Source of the DNA: Massilia agri
GTDB taxonomy: Bacteria; Pseudomonadota; Gammaproteobacteria; Burkholderiales; Burkholderiaceae_D
Direction: 5' to 3'
Assembly (NCBI RefSeq): GCF_024753255.1
Contig: NZ_JANUHA010000021.1
Span: forward strand, 1 to 64,000
Length of the DNA stretch: 64,000 bases
Below the pieces are notes generated by a model. The model was given only the letters and a program-made list of their open reading frames with translations, was not told the DNA's origin and did no database searches. The translations under genes were made by a program, and so were the position numbers. This document shows, piece after piece, positions 18,263 to 26,254 of this stretch (the first letter of the stretch is position 1; each line of letters opens with the position of its first letter).

Positions 18263-18706
18263 ATGAAAAGCAAAACCATTCCGGCTCTCGTCCTGAGCGC
18301 CCTCCTCATTGCGGTTTCTTCGGCAAGCCAGGCGGCGTCACCGAAAGAGACGCTCGCATCCTTCCATGAAGCCCTCACCAGCGGCGACAAGGCGAAGGCG
18401 CTCAGCCTGCTTTCCCCGGAGATTGCGATCTACGAATCAGGCTACGTCGAGCGATCCCGAGATGAATACGCCAGCCATCATCTAGGCGGCGACATGGAAT
18501 TTGCCAAGAACTCGACCCGGAAAGTGCTGAAGCAGACCGAGCGCATCGATGGGAATACCGCTGTCGTGTGGGAAGAATCCGAAACCACGGGTACGTCTCG
18601 GGGAAAACCGGTGCACGTTTTTGGAACCGGCACGGCAGTCCTTGAAAAAAAAGGCGATTCCTGGTCCATCGTTCACGTGCACTGGTCTTCCAAGAAAGCG
18701 AAGTGA
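18263..18706 (+). CDS. Exported NTF2-like / DUF4440 protein
   Basis: A 147-residue protein with a signal peptide (ALLIAVSSASQAA) and an NTF2-like fold predicted from KETLASFHEALTSGDKAKALSLLSPE, at about residues 29-54, and the end IVHVHWSSKK. DUF4440 and SnoaL-like proteins have varied roles. It is the last gene of the plus-strand copper operon, 25 bp after copD, and is often found in that place in relatives. The function in copper handling is unknown. Confidence 0.75.
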   Translation: MKSKTIPALVLSALLIAVSSASQAASPKETLASFHEALTSGDKAKALSLLSPEIAIYESGYVERSRDEYASHHLGGDMEFAKNSTRKVLKQTERIDGNTAVVWEESETTGTSRGKPVHVFGTGTAVLEKKGDSWSIVHVHWSSKKAK

Positions 18707-18708
18707 TC

Positions 18709-18740
18709 ACCGCAGGGCTGTGCAAACACAGCTCGCGGTG
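18709..18740. terminator. Hairpin between convergent copper and arsenic units
   Basis: CACCGC (18709-18714) pairs with GCGGTG (18735-18740), and inside them GCTGTG (18717-18722) pairs with CACAGC (18727-18732) around CAAA. It starts just after the stop of the NTF2-like gene and lies 69 bp from the end of arsH coming the other way. No U-run follows, so termination is inferred from position and stability. Confidence 0.5.
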
Positions 18741-18808
18741 CGAGGAACATGGTACCTGCGAGCAGATCGGAATGTCCGCATGCAGCGCGGCGGACATCCA
18801 TCCTCCGG

Positions 18809-19525
18809 TCAAAGTCTGTTGATCTGCTGGTCGATTGCCTTTTGCGCATGCTCGTTTCGCTCGCTGTACCGGTCGGTCAGGTAATCGGTCCGGCCACGCA
18901 TCAACAGCGTGATCTTGAATAGCTCTTCCATCACATCGACGATGCGGTCGTAATAAGCCGATGGGCGCATGCGTCCTTCGTCGTCGAACTCCTTGTACGC
19001 CATCGGCACCGAAGACTGGTTCGGGATCGTGAACATGCGCATCCAGCGTCCCAGCAGGCGCAGGGTATTCACGACATTGAACGACTGCGACCCGCCGCAC
19101 ACCTGCATCACCGCCAGGGTACGTCCCTGGCTGGGGCGTACCGCCCCCATTTCCAGCGGAATCCAGTCGATCTGGTTTTTCATCACGGCCGTAATCGCAC
19201 CGTGACGTTCGGGGCTGCACCACAGCTGGCCTTCCGACCACATGCACAACTCGCGCAGCTCGACCACCTTCGGATGTGTCTCAGGCACGCTTCCCACCAT
19301 CGGCAGTTCCATCGGATCGAAAATCTTCACCTCGGCGCCGAAGTGTTCCAGGATCCGGGCGGCCTCGTAGGTGAGGAAGCGGCTGAACGAGCGCTCGCGC
19401 AAGGAGCCATACAGCATGAGAATGCGCGGCGGATGGCTCATGTCGCCGACCTGCGCGAGCTTCTCCAGCGTCGGCTGGTCCAGCAACTCCGGCTTGATGT
19501 TGGGGAGATTCGGGATCTTGTTCAT
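18809..19525 (-). CDS. arsH: ArsH NADPH-dependent FMN oxidoreductase
   Basis: A soluble flavoprotein of 238 aa of the ArsH family, which oxidises trivalent organoarsenicals such as methyl arsenite and confers resistance to them. The FMN-binding loop is LYGSLRERSFSRFL (about residues 36-49). Family motifs PERHGAITAVMKNQIDWIP and QVCGGSQSFN are present. The start at 19525 overlaps the stop of the glutaredoxin-type arsC (ATGA); the frame continues upstream inside that gene and is not used. It is the last gene of the minus-strand ars operon. Confidence 0.93.
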   Translation of the reverse strand: MNKIPNLPNIKPELLDQPTLEKLAQVGDMSHPPRILMLYGSLRERSFSRFLTYEAARILEHFGAEVKIFDPMELPMVGSVPETHPKVVELRELCMWSEGQLWCSPERHGAITAVMKNQIDWIPLEMGAVRPSQGRTLAVMQVCGGSQSFNVVNTLRLLGRWMRMFTIPNQSSVPMAYKEFDDEGRMRPSAYYDRIVDVMEELFKITLLMRGRTDYLTDRYSERNEHAQKAIDQQINRL

Positions 19526-19944
19526 TTGATTCGCTTTCCTTCGGCGTTCACAACTGGCTCGCCGTCTTCTTTCGTGAATGCGCCCTGCTGCTGGGCAGGA
19601 AAAATGTCGAGCACGGCTTCCGACGGCCGGCACAGCCGCACGCCGAGCGGCGTAACGACGAACGGGCGATTGATCAGGATCGGATGGGCGAGCATCGCAT
19701 CGAGCAGCTGCTCGTCCGTCATGGCCGGATTGTCCAGGCCGAGCTCGAGGAAGGGCGTACCCTTCTCGCGAACTGCGCCCCGCACCGTCACCCCGGCGCG
19801 CTGGATCAGGTCGGCCAAGGTCACACGATCAGGCGGATTGTTCAGGTACTCGATCACGGTCGGTTCGATCCCCGCATTGCGGATCAGGCCGAGCGTGTTG
19901 CGCGAGGTGCCGCATGCAGGGTTATGGAAAATCGTGACGTCCAT
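19522..19944 (-). CDS. arsC: Glutaredoxin-type arsenate reductase ArsC
   Basis: Cytoplasmic arsenate reductase, 140 aa, of the Grx/GSH-dependent class. The catalytic Cys is in HNPACGTSRNTLGLIRNAG (Cys11), and LINRPFVVTPLGVRLCRP carries the conserved Arg residues that hold the oxyanion. It is unrelated to the three LMW-phosphatase-type ArsC proteins upstream, so the cluster covers both reductase chemistries. It follows arsB by 12 bp and overlaps arsH. Confidence 0.93.
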   Translation of the reverse strand: MDVTIFHNPACGTSRNTLGLIRNAGIEPTVIEYLNNPPDRVTLADLIQRAGVTVRGAVREKGTPFLELGLDNPAMTDEQLLDAMLAHPILINRPFVVTPLGVRLCRPSEAVLDIFPAQQQGAFTKEDGEPVVNAEGKRIK

Positions 19945-19956
19945 GGTGACTCCTTT

Positions 19957-21237
19957 TCAGCTCAGGCGAACGGCGAGCGCACACAGGGTGACGAAGAGGA
20001 TCGGCAGCGTCAGCAGAATACCCACGCGGAAGTAGTATCCCCACGAAATCTGGATATTCTTCGCCGACAGCACGTGCAGCCACAGCAGCGTCGCCAGGCT
20101 GCCGATCGGGGTAATCTTCGGTCCCAGGTCAGCGCCGATCACGTTGGCATACACCATCGCTTCACGTACCACGCCGGTAGTGGCAGTGGCATCGATCGCC
20201 AGTGCGCCCACGAGCACGGTCGGCATGTTGTTCATGATGGACGACAGGATAGCGGTGATGAAGCCGGTACCGAGCGCCGCACCCCACACGCCATATTCGG
20301 CGCAGCGGTCCAGCAGCGCCGTCAGGTAATCGGTGAGGCCAGCGTTGCGCAGTCCGTAGACCACCAGGTACATACCCAGCGAGAACACGACCACCTGCCA
20401 TGGCGCACCGCGCAGCACTTCGCGCGTCGAGATCCGGTGGCCACGTGCGGCGACGGCCAGCAACACCACTGCTCCCACCGCGGCGACAGCGCTGATCGGG
20501 ATGCCGACATCGTCCAGCCAGAAGAATCCAACCAGCAGCATCGTCAGCACCCACCAGCCCGTAACGAAGGTGGCGCGGTCATGGATCGCCTCTTCTGGAC
20601 GCTTGAGCTGGGCCAGGTCATAGTCGGCCGGGATGTCCTTGCGGAAGAACCAGACCAGAGCGGCGAGCGTGGCTGCGACCGACACCAGGTTGACCGGCAC
20701 CATGACCGCAGCGTAGCGCGCAAAAGTAATGTCGAAGTAGTCGGCCGATACGATGTTGACGAGGTTCGAGACCACCAGCGGCAGGCTGGCGGTATCGGCG
20801 ATGAAGCCTGCAGCCATGACGAAGGCAAGCGTTGCGCGTGCGGAGAAGCGCAGGGCAACCAGCATGGCGATGACGATAGGCGTCAGGATCAGCGCGGCGC
20901 CGTCATTGGCAAACAGCGCGGCCACTGCCGCACCCAGCAGGACGAGCAGGACGAACAGGCGCCGGCCATTGCCCTTGCCCCAGCGCGCCACGTGCAAGGC
21001 TGCCCATTCGAAGAAACCGGCCTTGTCCAGCAACAGGCTGATGATGATGACGGCCACAAAGGCCCCAGTGGCATTCCAGACGATGTTCCAGACGACAGGG
21101 ATGTCGCTGATCTGGATGACCCCTGCAAGTAGGGCTACGACCGCACCGGCGGACGCGCTCCAGCCGATGCCGAGGCCGCGCGGTTGCCAGATAACGAAGA
21201 TCAAGGTTGCCAGAAAGATGAGAAAAGCGATCAGCAC
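19957..21237 (-). CDS. arsB: ArsB arsenite efflux membrane protein
   Basis: An arsenite/H+ antiporter of 426 aa, the ArsB family of the ion-transporter superfamily, with about twelve hydrophobic segments. Recognisable parts are IWQPRGLGIGWSASAGA at the N-terminus, LFANDGAALILTPIV near residue 110 and NNMPTVLVGALAIDA near 320. No arsA gene is present, so it would work without an ATPase. A terminator-like hairpin (21270-21295) separates it from the preceding arsC, so it may be expressed at a lower level or from its own promoter. Confidence 0.93.
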   Translation of the reverse strand: MLIAFLIFLATLIFVIWQPRGLGIGWSASAGAVVALLAGVIQISDIPVVWNIVWNATGAFVAVIIISLLLDKAGFFEWAALHVARWGKGNGRRLFVLLVLLGAAVAALFANDGAALILTPIVIAMLVALRFSARATLAFVMAAGFIADTASLPLVVSNLVNIVSADYFDITFARYAAVMVPVNLVSVAATLAALVWFFRKDIPADYDLAQLKRPEEAIHDRATFVTGWWVLTMLLVGFFWLDDVGIPISAVAAVGAVVLLAVAARGHRISTREVLRGAPWQVVVFSLGMYLVVYGLRNAGLTDYLTALLDRCAEYGVWGAALGTGFITAILSSIMNNMPTVLVGALAIDATATTGVVREAMVYANVIGADLGPKITPIGSLATLLWLHVLSAKNIQISWGYYFRVGILLTLPILFVTLCALAVRLS

Positions 21238-21269
21238 AAAAATCCTTTGGACGGTGGTGGTTCACCACG

Positions 21270-21295
21270 AAAAAAGGCCGGGGGCATGCCCGGCC
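21270..21295 (-). terminator. Intrinsic terminator inside the ars operon
   Basis: On the minus strand, an inverted repeat GGCCGGGC / CCCCCGGCC with a very short loop is followed directly by six T residues (21275-21270). This is a full rho-independent signature. It lies between arsC (ends 21315) and arsB (starts 21237), so it should attenuate transcription into arsB, the other arsC and arsH. Confidence 0.7.
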
Positions 21296-21314
21296 ATCAT
21301 GAGACCCGGCGTGT

Positions 21315-21794
21315 TCAGGCGCCGATAAGGCCGATTCGGTCGAGCTCCGCCTTGAATAGTTCCCGGTCGCCCTTCAGTTCTTCCAGCGGCAATGCAAGAA
21401 AGGCCTCGATCCGTGCGCGCAGCGTGGCGTAGGCTTTTTCGAATGCGGTGTTGATTTCCTCTTCCGTGCCGACCACGTGGCCAGGGTCTTCGACGCCCCA
21501 GTGCGTGCGCAGAATGGGGCCGAGATAAACCGGGCATGTGTCGCCAGCGGCACTGGCACACACGGTGACGACGACGTCTGGCGTAACCGGCAGGTCATTC
21601 CACGATTTGCTGTAATAAGCTTCCGTGGAGATGCCTTTGCTTGCCAGCAGTGCAACCGCTTTTTCGTTCAGTTTGCCAATTGGCTGGCTGCCTGCACTGA
21701 TGGCATGCAGGCCTTCAGGGGCGATATGGTTGAAGACTGCTTCACTGATGAGCGAGCGGCAGGAGTTACCAGTGCAGAGGAAAAGTACGTTCAC
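21315..21794 (-). CDS. arsC: Thioredoxin-type arsenate reductase ArsC (LMW phosphatase fold)
   Basis: A 159-residue LMW-PTP-type arsenate reductase. The P-loop is CTGNSCRS with the catalytic Cys7 and a second Cys12. The redox pair expected for this mechanism is present as C79 and C86 (VCASAAGDTCPVY), followed by RTHWGVEDP. It matches the standard ArsC that follows arsR in proteobacterial clusters, starting 26 bp after the arsR stop. It differs from the two related genes at 22257 and 22777, which lack the second P-loop Cys. Confidence 0.92.
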   Translation of the reverse strand: MNVLFLCTGNSCRSLISEAVFNHIAPEGLHAISAGSQPIGKLNEKAVALLASKGISTEAYYSKSWNDLPVTPDVVVTVCASAAGDTCPVYLGPILRTHWGVEDPGHVVGTEEEINTAFEKAYATLRARIEAFLALPLEELKGDRELFKAELDRIGLIGA

Positions 21795-21820
21795 GGAAAG
21801 CCTTTCGTAGAAAAAATAGA

Positions 21821-22165
21821 TCAGTTTGTTGCAGCGGCGTCAGCGCTGTCGCAGGAGGCATTGCCGACCGGCGTACAGGGATTGCCGCCGCAGCAGTTCT
21901 CGGTGAGGAAGCCCAGCAAGGCATTCATCGTGTCGAAATTCGCGGAGTAGATAATGAAGCGCCCGTCCTGGCGCGGAACCACCAGGCCAGCGTGCGACAG
22001 TTCCTTGAGGTGGAAAGAAAGCGAGGACGGCGGCACGTTGAGCGCCTCGGCGATCCTGGTCGCTGGCAGCCCGGCCGGGCCCGCCTGGACCAGCAGGCGA
22101 TATGTGGCGAGCCGCGATTCCTGGGCTAGTGCAGCCAGGGCAGCGATTGCCGGTTTAGTGTCCAT
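21821..22165 (-). CDS. arsR: ArsR-family arsenic-responsive repressor
   Basis: A winged-helix repressor of 114 aa. The start at 22165 gives the normal ArsR N-terminus (MDTKPAIAALAALAQESRL); the frame reads back into the next gene and that part is not real. The DNA-binding helix is in PPSSLSFHLKELSHAGLV (about residues 45-62). The arsenite ligands are likely the C-terminal cysteines C91, C92 and C97 of ENCCGGNPC. This site resembles that of the Acidithiobacillus type and not the CVC-in-helix-4 type. It would repress its own downstream ars genes. Confidence 0.93.
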   Translation of the reverse strand: MDTKPAIAALAALAQESRLATYRLLVQAGPAGLPATRIAEALNVPPSSLSFHLKELSHAGLVVPRQDGRFIIYSANFDTMNALLGFLTENCCGGNPCTPVGNASCDSADAAATN

Positions 22166-22256
22166 GACATGTACCCTTCTATTTGATATTTCTAGTATAT
22201 TGGAATTGAAGCCATTACAGCAAGGAGTCATATGCGTGACGGTCGGGAACAGCGCC

Positions 22257-22766
22257 TTACAGCTTCCTCTCGGCGATTGCCCGGACGGCTTCGCGGCGTA
22301 CCGAGTCGTCCTCCAGCCACTCCAAGGGCAGCGAAACGAACTGTTCGACCCGCTTTTTGATCTGCAAGAAGACCTGCCTGAAGGCTTCTTGCTTGTCCCT
22401 GTCGTTACCAGAAACCTGCGCCGGGTCCGGGTAGCCCCAATGCGCCGTCGTCGGGTGTCCCGGCCAATGGGGGCACACCTCTCCGGCCGCGCTGTCGCAT
22501 ACGGTGATGATGAAGTCCATGTGCGGCGCATCAGGCTGCCCGAATTCGAGCCAGCCCTTGCTGTGCATCGCCGCTACCGGGAAGCTGGAATCGAACCGTT
22601 TTATCTGTTCGATTGCCAATGGACTCACGACACCTGCCGGGCGGCTTCCCGCGGAATATGCCATGAAGCGCCCCCTGCCCAGCACAGTCAACAGTGCTTC
22701 CGACATGATGCTGCGCGACGAGTTGCCGGTACAAAGAAAGAGAACGCTGTAGCTCTTGCCTGCCAT
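22257..22766 (-). CDS. ArsC-like LMW phosphatase-fold protein (copy 2)
   Basis: A 169-residue protein from the ATG at 22766. P-loop LCTGNSSRS (Cys12) lacks the second Cys of standard ArsC. The distal pair C90 and C98 (VCDSAAGEVCPHWPGHP) is present, so arsenate reduction with a thioredoxin-type Cys relay is still possible. It belongs to the subgroup with CPxWPGHPxTAHWxxxDP. It starts 11 bp after the copy 1 stop without a strong ribosome site (only GGAC), so it is probably coupled to copy 1. It ends 92 bp before the arsR start. Other uses, such as thiolated arsenicals, are open. Confidence 0.88.
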   Translation of the reverse strand: MAGKSYSVLFLCTGNSSRSIMSEALLTVLGRGRFMAYSAGSRPAGVVSPLAIEQIKRFDSSFPVAAMHSKGWLEFGQPDAPHMDFIITVCDSAAGEVCPHWPGHPTTAHWGYPDPAQVSGNDRDKQEAFRQVFLQIKKRVEQFVSLPLEWLEDDSVRREAVRAIAERKL

Positions 22767-22776
22767 CGTCTGTCCG

Positions 22777-23301
22777 TTAACGCGAGGCGTTTTCAAGGCT
22801 CGCATCTGGGCGGGCAATGGCGCTCAGCTCTTCCTCGATGGCCATGCGTGAAAGTTTCGCGAAAGGCAGCATCGCGAAGATATCCAAGCGGTTCTTGATC
22901 TCACGGCACACCTTGCTAAACAGCTGCCGATGCTCCTGCGCACTGCCTACAAATGTCGCGGGATCTTCGAAGCTCCAGTGGGCCGTGATTGGATGCCCGG
23001 GCCAGCGCGGGCAAACCTCGCCAGCTGCCCTGTCGCATACCGTAATTACAAAGTGCATGTGGGGTGCATCGGCAGCGGCGAATTCATTCCAGCTCTTGCT
23101 GCGCAGATCAGCATACGGAAAACGAAGATGTTCGATCGCCTCCATTGCCAGCGGGTGAACAGAACCGGTCGGATGGCTCCCTGCGCTGTAAGCACTGAAG
23201 CGGCCGGCGCCGATCGCATTAAGGATGGCCTCGGCGATGATGCTGCGCGACGAGTTACCGGTACAAAGGAAAAGCACATTGAATGTTTCGTGGTCAGTCA
23301 T
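22777..23301 (-). CDS. ArsC-like LMW phosphatase-fold protein (copy 1)
   Basis: A 174-residue paralogue of copy 2 with P-loop FLCTGNSSRS (Cys13) and the distal pair C89/C97 in CDRAAGEVCPRWPGHP. It shares the CPxWPGHPxTAHW motif and the longer C-terminal helix with copy 2. The gene is first in the minus-strand arsenic unit, divergent from the flavoprotein gene at 23550. The intervening 248 bp carry palindromic elements that look like ArsR operators. Confidence 0.88.
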   Translation of the reverse strand: MTDHETFNVLFLCTGNSSRSIIAEAILNAIGAGRFSAYSAGSHPTGSVHPLAMEAIEHLRFPYADLRSKSWNEFAAADAPHMHFVITVCDRAAGEVCPRWPGHPITAHWSFEDPATFVGSAQEHRQLFSKVCREIKNRLDIFAMLPFAKLSRMAIEEELSAIARPDASLENASR

Positions 23302-23337
23302 CGCGGCCTCCAGGCAGACGGGTTGTTCATACGACTA

Positions 23338-23386
23338 TTCGAAATATATCGAAGTTTCTTGACCGTTTGATGACACCGATATATTC
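23338..23386. promoter_or_regulatory. Palindromes in the arsC/flavoprotein divergent region
   Basis: Two symmetries are visible. TTCGAAATATATCGAA (23338-23353) is an inverted repeat of TTCGA/TCGAA. AATATATCG (23343-23351) is matched in inverted orientation by CGATATATT (23378-23386), 26 bp away. They lie upstream of arsC copy 1 on the minus strand. They may be ArsR-family operator halves; which regulator binds is unknown. Confidence 0.45.
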
Positions 23387-23390
23387 TTTA

Positions 23391-23407
23391 TTCGTCGAAT
23401 GGCGAAT
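23391..23407. promoter_or_regulatory. Repeated 17-bp motif, copy A
   Basis: TTCGTCGAATGGCGAAT, of the form TTCG-N8-CGAA with an extra CGAAT. It is one of three near-identical copies. This one lies midway between the divergent arsC copy 1 and flavoprotein genes. Confidence 0.65.
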
Positions 23408-23484
23408 AACGGCTATTGCCAGCCTCGCGCGGTGCTGACAAACAGCACGTCTGCATGCGTCTTCAAGCGGCACGCAATTCGTAT

Positions 23485-23501
23485 TTTGTCGAATAACGAA
23501 T
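23485..23501. promoter_or_regulatory. Repeated 17-bp motif, copy B
   Basis: TTTGTCGAATAACGAAT, 49 bp upstream of the flavoprotein start. It shares CGAATAACGAAT and a following GTTTCCATG with copy C near 26238. It is the copy most likely to control the flavoprotein-MFS unit. Confidence 0.65.
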
Positions 23502-23549
23502 AGTTTCCATGCGGGTCGACTACAGTCAAGCCACTTAAGGAGAGCAAAC

Positions 23550-24956
23550 ATGAAAAATGAGAACGCACAAAACTTGCCAGTCGCAGTGCTCGGCGCAGGT
23601 CCAGTCGGGCTCGCCGCAGCGGCCCATCTGATCGAACGCGGTCTAACGCCCCTGATCTTCGAAGCAGGTGCTGCCATCGGTGCGAACCTTGCGACTTATC
23701 GCCACGTTCGCTTGTTCTCGCCGTGGCAGTACAACATCGACAAGGCTGCCCGCCGCCTTCTGCTTGGACAAGGATGGAGTGAGCCGGCAGGCGAAGAATT
23801 GCCGACCGCTGGCGAACTGGTCGACCATTATCTTGCCCCACTGGCTTCGATTCGCGAGGTGAACTCGAATCTGCTGCTCGGCTACCGCGTCACGGCCATC
23901 ACGCGCCCGGGGTTCGACAAGGTCAAGACAAAGGGGCGTGAAAGCGCGCCATTCCTCATTCGTGCTAACACGCCGGATGGCTCGTGCCAGTTCTTGGCCA
24001 GTGCCGTGATCGATGCTACCGGTACCTGGTCACACCAAAATCCTCTGGGTGCGGACGGCATCCCAGCGCTCGGCGAACAGGCGCTGTCCGACCGGATCGA
24101 CTATGGCATGCCGGACGTTCTTGGTTCAGCCCGCGAAACCTACGCCGGGAAAAAGGTCATGGTAGTGGGAGCGGGCCATTCTGCAGCAGGCACCTTGCTC
24201 GCCCTCGCCCAGCTTACCCAGGAACATCCGGACACGCGTATCGTGTGGGTGACGCGCGGCAGCCAGCTGGCACGGTTTTTTGGCGGCGGTGAAGCCGACG
24301 CTCTCAAGGCGCGTGGGCAGCTTGGGCTGCGTTTGAAGGCATTACGCGATTCGGGCGGCCTCGAGATGCGGCAGAACTTCCGGATCCTGGAGCTGGCCGA
24401 GACCGATGGCAAGATCGCCGTGACCGCCGAGCCGATCGACGGTCCGGCCCCGGTCATCGAGGGAATCGACCGGATCATTTGTGCTGCCGGCGCACGGCCC
24501 GATCTCGCACTCACGCGGGAGCTTCGGGTCCGTCATGATCCGTGGCTTGAGAGCACGGATGCGCTGGCACCGCTGATCGATCCGAACGAGCATAGCTGCG
24601 GTACCGTGCGTCCACACGGTCACCGGGAACTGGCACATCCGGAATCTGGTTATTACGCCGTCGGTGCCAAGAGCTATGGCCGCGCCCCCAACTTCCTTTT
24701 GGCGACGGGCTACGAGCAGGTTCGCTCGGTGGCAGCAGCCCTGGTAGGAGACATGGCTGCGGCGGATGACGTCCAGCTGGACTTGCCGGAAACCGGAGTG
24801 TGCAACACGCGGCTGGCATACGAGGCAGCACCTGAGCCGACGGGCTCGTGCTGCAATGTTGCGCCGGCAGCAGCCGCTGCCTGCTGCGTTCCCGCGCCGT
24901 CGCCGACCGGCGCCTGCGGCTGCAGCAAGCCAGCCGAATCCACCTGCTGCGCTTGA
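23550..24956 (+). CDS. FAD-dependent monooxygenase-like flavoprotein with Cys-rich tail (ArsO-like)
   Basis: A 468-residue flavoprotein of the FAD-dependent pyridine nucleotide-disulfide/monooxygenase superfamily. An FAD-binding GAGPVGLAAAAHL lies at residues 15-27, and a second Rossmann motif, VVGAGHSAAGTLLAL, at about 205. An ATG-type FAD strand is in VIDATGTWS. Such genes near ars clusters are called ArsO. They are predicted oxidoreductases acting on arsenicals, but the substrate is unproven. The last 50 residues carry nine cysteines in CC, CC, CGC and CC clusters, which is not part of the core enzyme and looks like an arsenic or metal ligand tail. The start has AAGGAG upstream. It is followed 53 bp later by the interrupted MFS gene. 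Confidence 0.82.
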   Translation: MKNENAQNLPVAVLGAGPVGLAAAAHLIERGLTPLIFEAGAAIGANLATYRHVRLFSPWQYNIDKAARRLLLGQGWSEPAGEELPTAGELVDHYLAPLASIREVNSNLLLGYRVTAITRPGFDKVKTKGRESAPFLIRANTPDGSCQFLASAVIDATGTWSHQNPLGADGIPALGEQALSDRIDYGMPDVLGSARETYAGKKVMVVGAGHSAAGTLLALAQLTQEHPDTRIVWVTRGSQLARFFGGGEADALKARGQLGLRLKALRDSGGLEMRQNFRILELAETDGKIAVTAEPIDGPAPVIEGIDRIICAAGARPDLALTRELRVRHDPWLESTDALAPLIDPNEHSCGTVRPHGHRELAHPESGYYAVGAKSYGRAPNFLLATGYEQVRSVAAALVGDMAAADDVQLDLPETGVCNTRLAYEAAPEPTGSCCNVAPAAAAACCVPAPSPTGACGCSKPAESTCCA

Positions 24957-25009
24957 GCTGACTGAACCCGCTGCCGGCAGATGCCGGCAGCGCCCAATCG
25001 GAACATTCC

Positions 25010-26224
25010 ATGTCCCAGCCTTCGAAAACCATCGGCATACTGGCGATTACCCAAATCGTCTCCTGGGGAACGCTGTACTACGCCTTTACGATCCTGGCCG
25101 CCGGTGTGCAGCCTGAGCTTGGCCTCTCGCCTGAGCTCGTCTTCGGCGCTTTCTCCTGGAATCTTCTTGCGGCTGGCCTGGCGGCGCCCCCTGCCGGCAT
25201 CCTGCTCGACCGCTAAGGGGGCCGCTACGTAATGGCCCTAGGTTCGTTTGTTTGCGCCATTGGCCTGGCCGTACTAAGCCGTGCTGGCGGTGTCGTTTCC
25301 TTGTACATCGCGTGGACGCTGATCGACATCGCGATGGCCCTCACACTGTACGAGGCAGCTTTCGCAACGATTAACCGCAAGTACGAGACCGGCTCAAGGC
25401 AAGCGATTTCGACCCTGACGCTGTTTGGCGGCTTTGCCAGTACGCTGCTCTGGCCGCTCACCGCCAAGCTGGATACGGTCTTTGGCTGGCGTGATACCAA
25501 TTCGTGCTTCGCTGTCATGCAGCTGCCTCTCTGCATGCCTTTGCACTTATGGCTTGGCGCGGCCCCTGTGCGGCAGCCTCGACATCATCTCAGTGCCGAA
25601 GACCAGGGGCACACTTTGAAACATGCATTGCGTCACCCCGCGTTCTGGACGCTGGCATTGGCCATTTCGGCTAACACGTTCGTCTTTTCGGCGATGTCGG
25701 TGCACCTGATCCCACTGCTCGAGCGCCTGGGACTGTCACTGTCCACGGCTGTCTTGTTGGCCTCGCTGATCGGTCCAATGCAAGTAGCCGGACGTATCGG
25801 GGAGATGACGCTCGGCCGCAATACGTCTCTGCAAATAGTAGGAATTTTGACCTTCGCAATGCTGCCTGCTGCGCTGCTCGTGCTCGTATTGTTTGGAGCC
25901 AATGCATGGATTGTTGCCCTGTTCTGCATGCTGTACGGCGTGAGCAATGGCATCCTGACGATCGTACGCGGCTCGATCCCGCAAGCCTTGTTTGGCCGCC
26001 AGCATTACGGGGCGATCTCCGGTGCGTTGGCAGGGCCATCGCTACTATCGAAGGCTGCAGGGCCGCTCGCAGCTGCAGCATTACTGCGCCCGGAGGGTGG
26101 GACCACAATGCTGCTCATCGTGCTTCTGGCCGTTTCCATCGCCTCCCTCGTCTTCTACCTGCGTGCCGTGAGTATCGGCAGCTCGCCATCGATCGCGAAA
26201 GCCTTTGACAAGAACACAGCCTGA
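25010..26224 (+). pseudogene. MFS transporter gene interrupted by in-frame stop
   Basis: Reading from ATG 25010, the MFS N-terminus (QIVSWGTLYYAFTILAAGV) runs into a TAA at 25214-25216. The same frame then continues without shift through GGRYVMALGSFV to the stop at 26224, giving an intact remainder with about ten more helices. In MFS proteins the stop would fall in the conserved loop between helices 2 and 3 (DR-x-GGR). One base change, such as TAC or TAT to TAA, explains it. It may be a true nonsense mutation, a sequencing error or, less likely, readthrough. The likely role is efflux of the product of the neighbouring flavoprotein. Confidence 0.85.
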
Positions 26225-26237
26225 CCACTAAGCTGCG

Positions 26238-26254
26238 TTCGCCGAATAACGAAT
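26238..26254. promoter_or_regulatory. Repeated 17-bp motif, copy C
   Basis: TTCGCCGAATAACGAAT, just upstream of the second arsR. It overlaps the first possible ATG at 26253, which favours the downstream start at 26265. It probably serves autoregulation. Confidence 0.65.
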
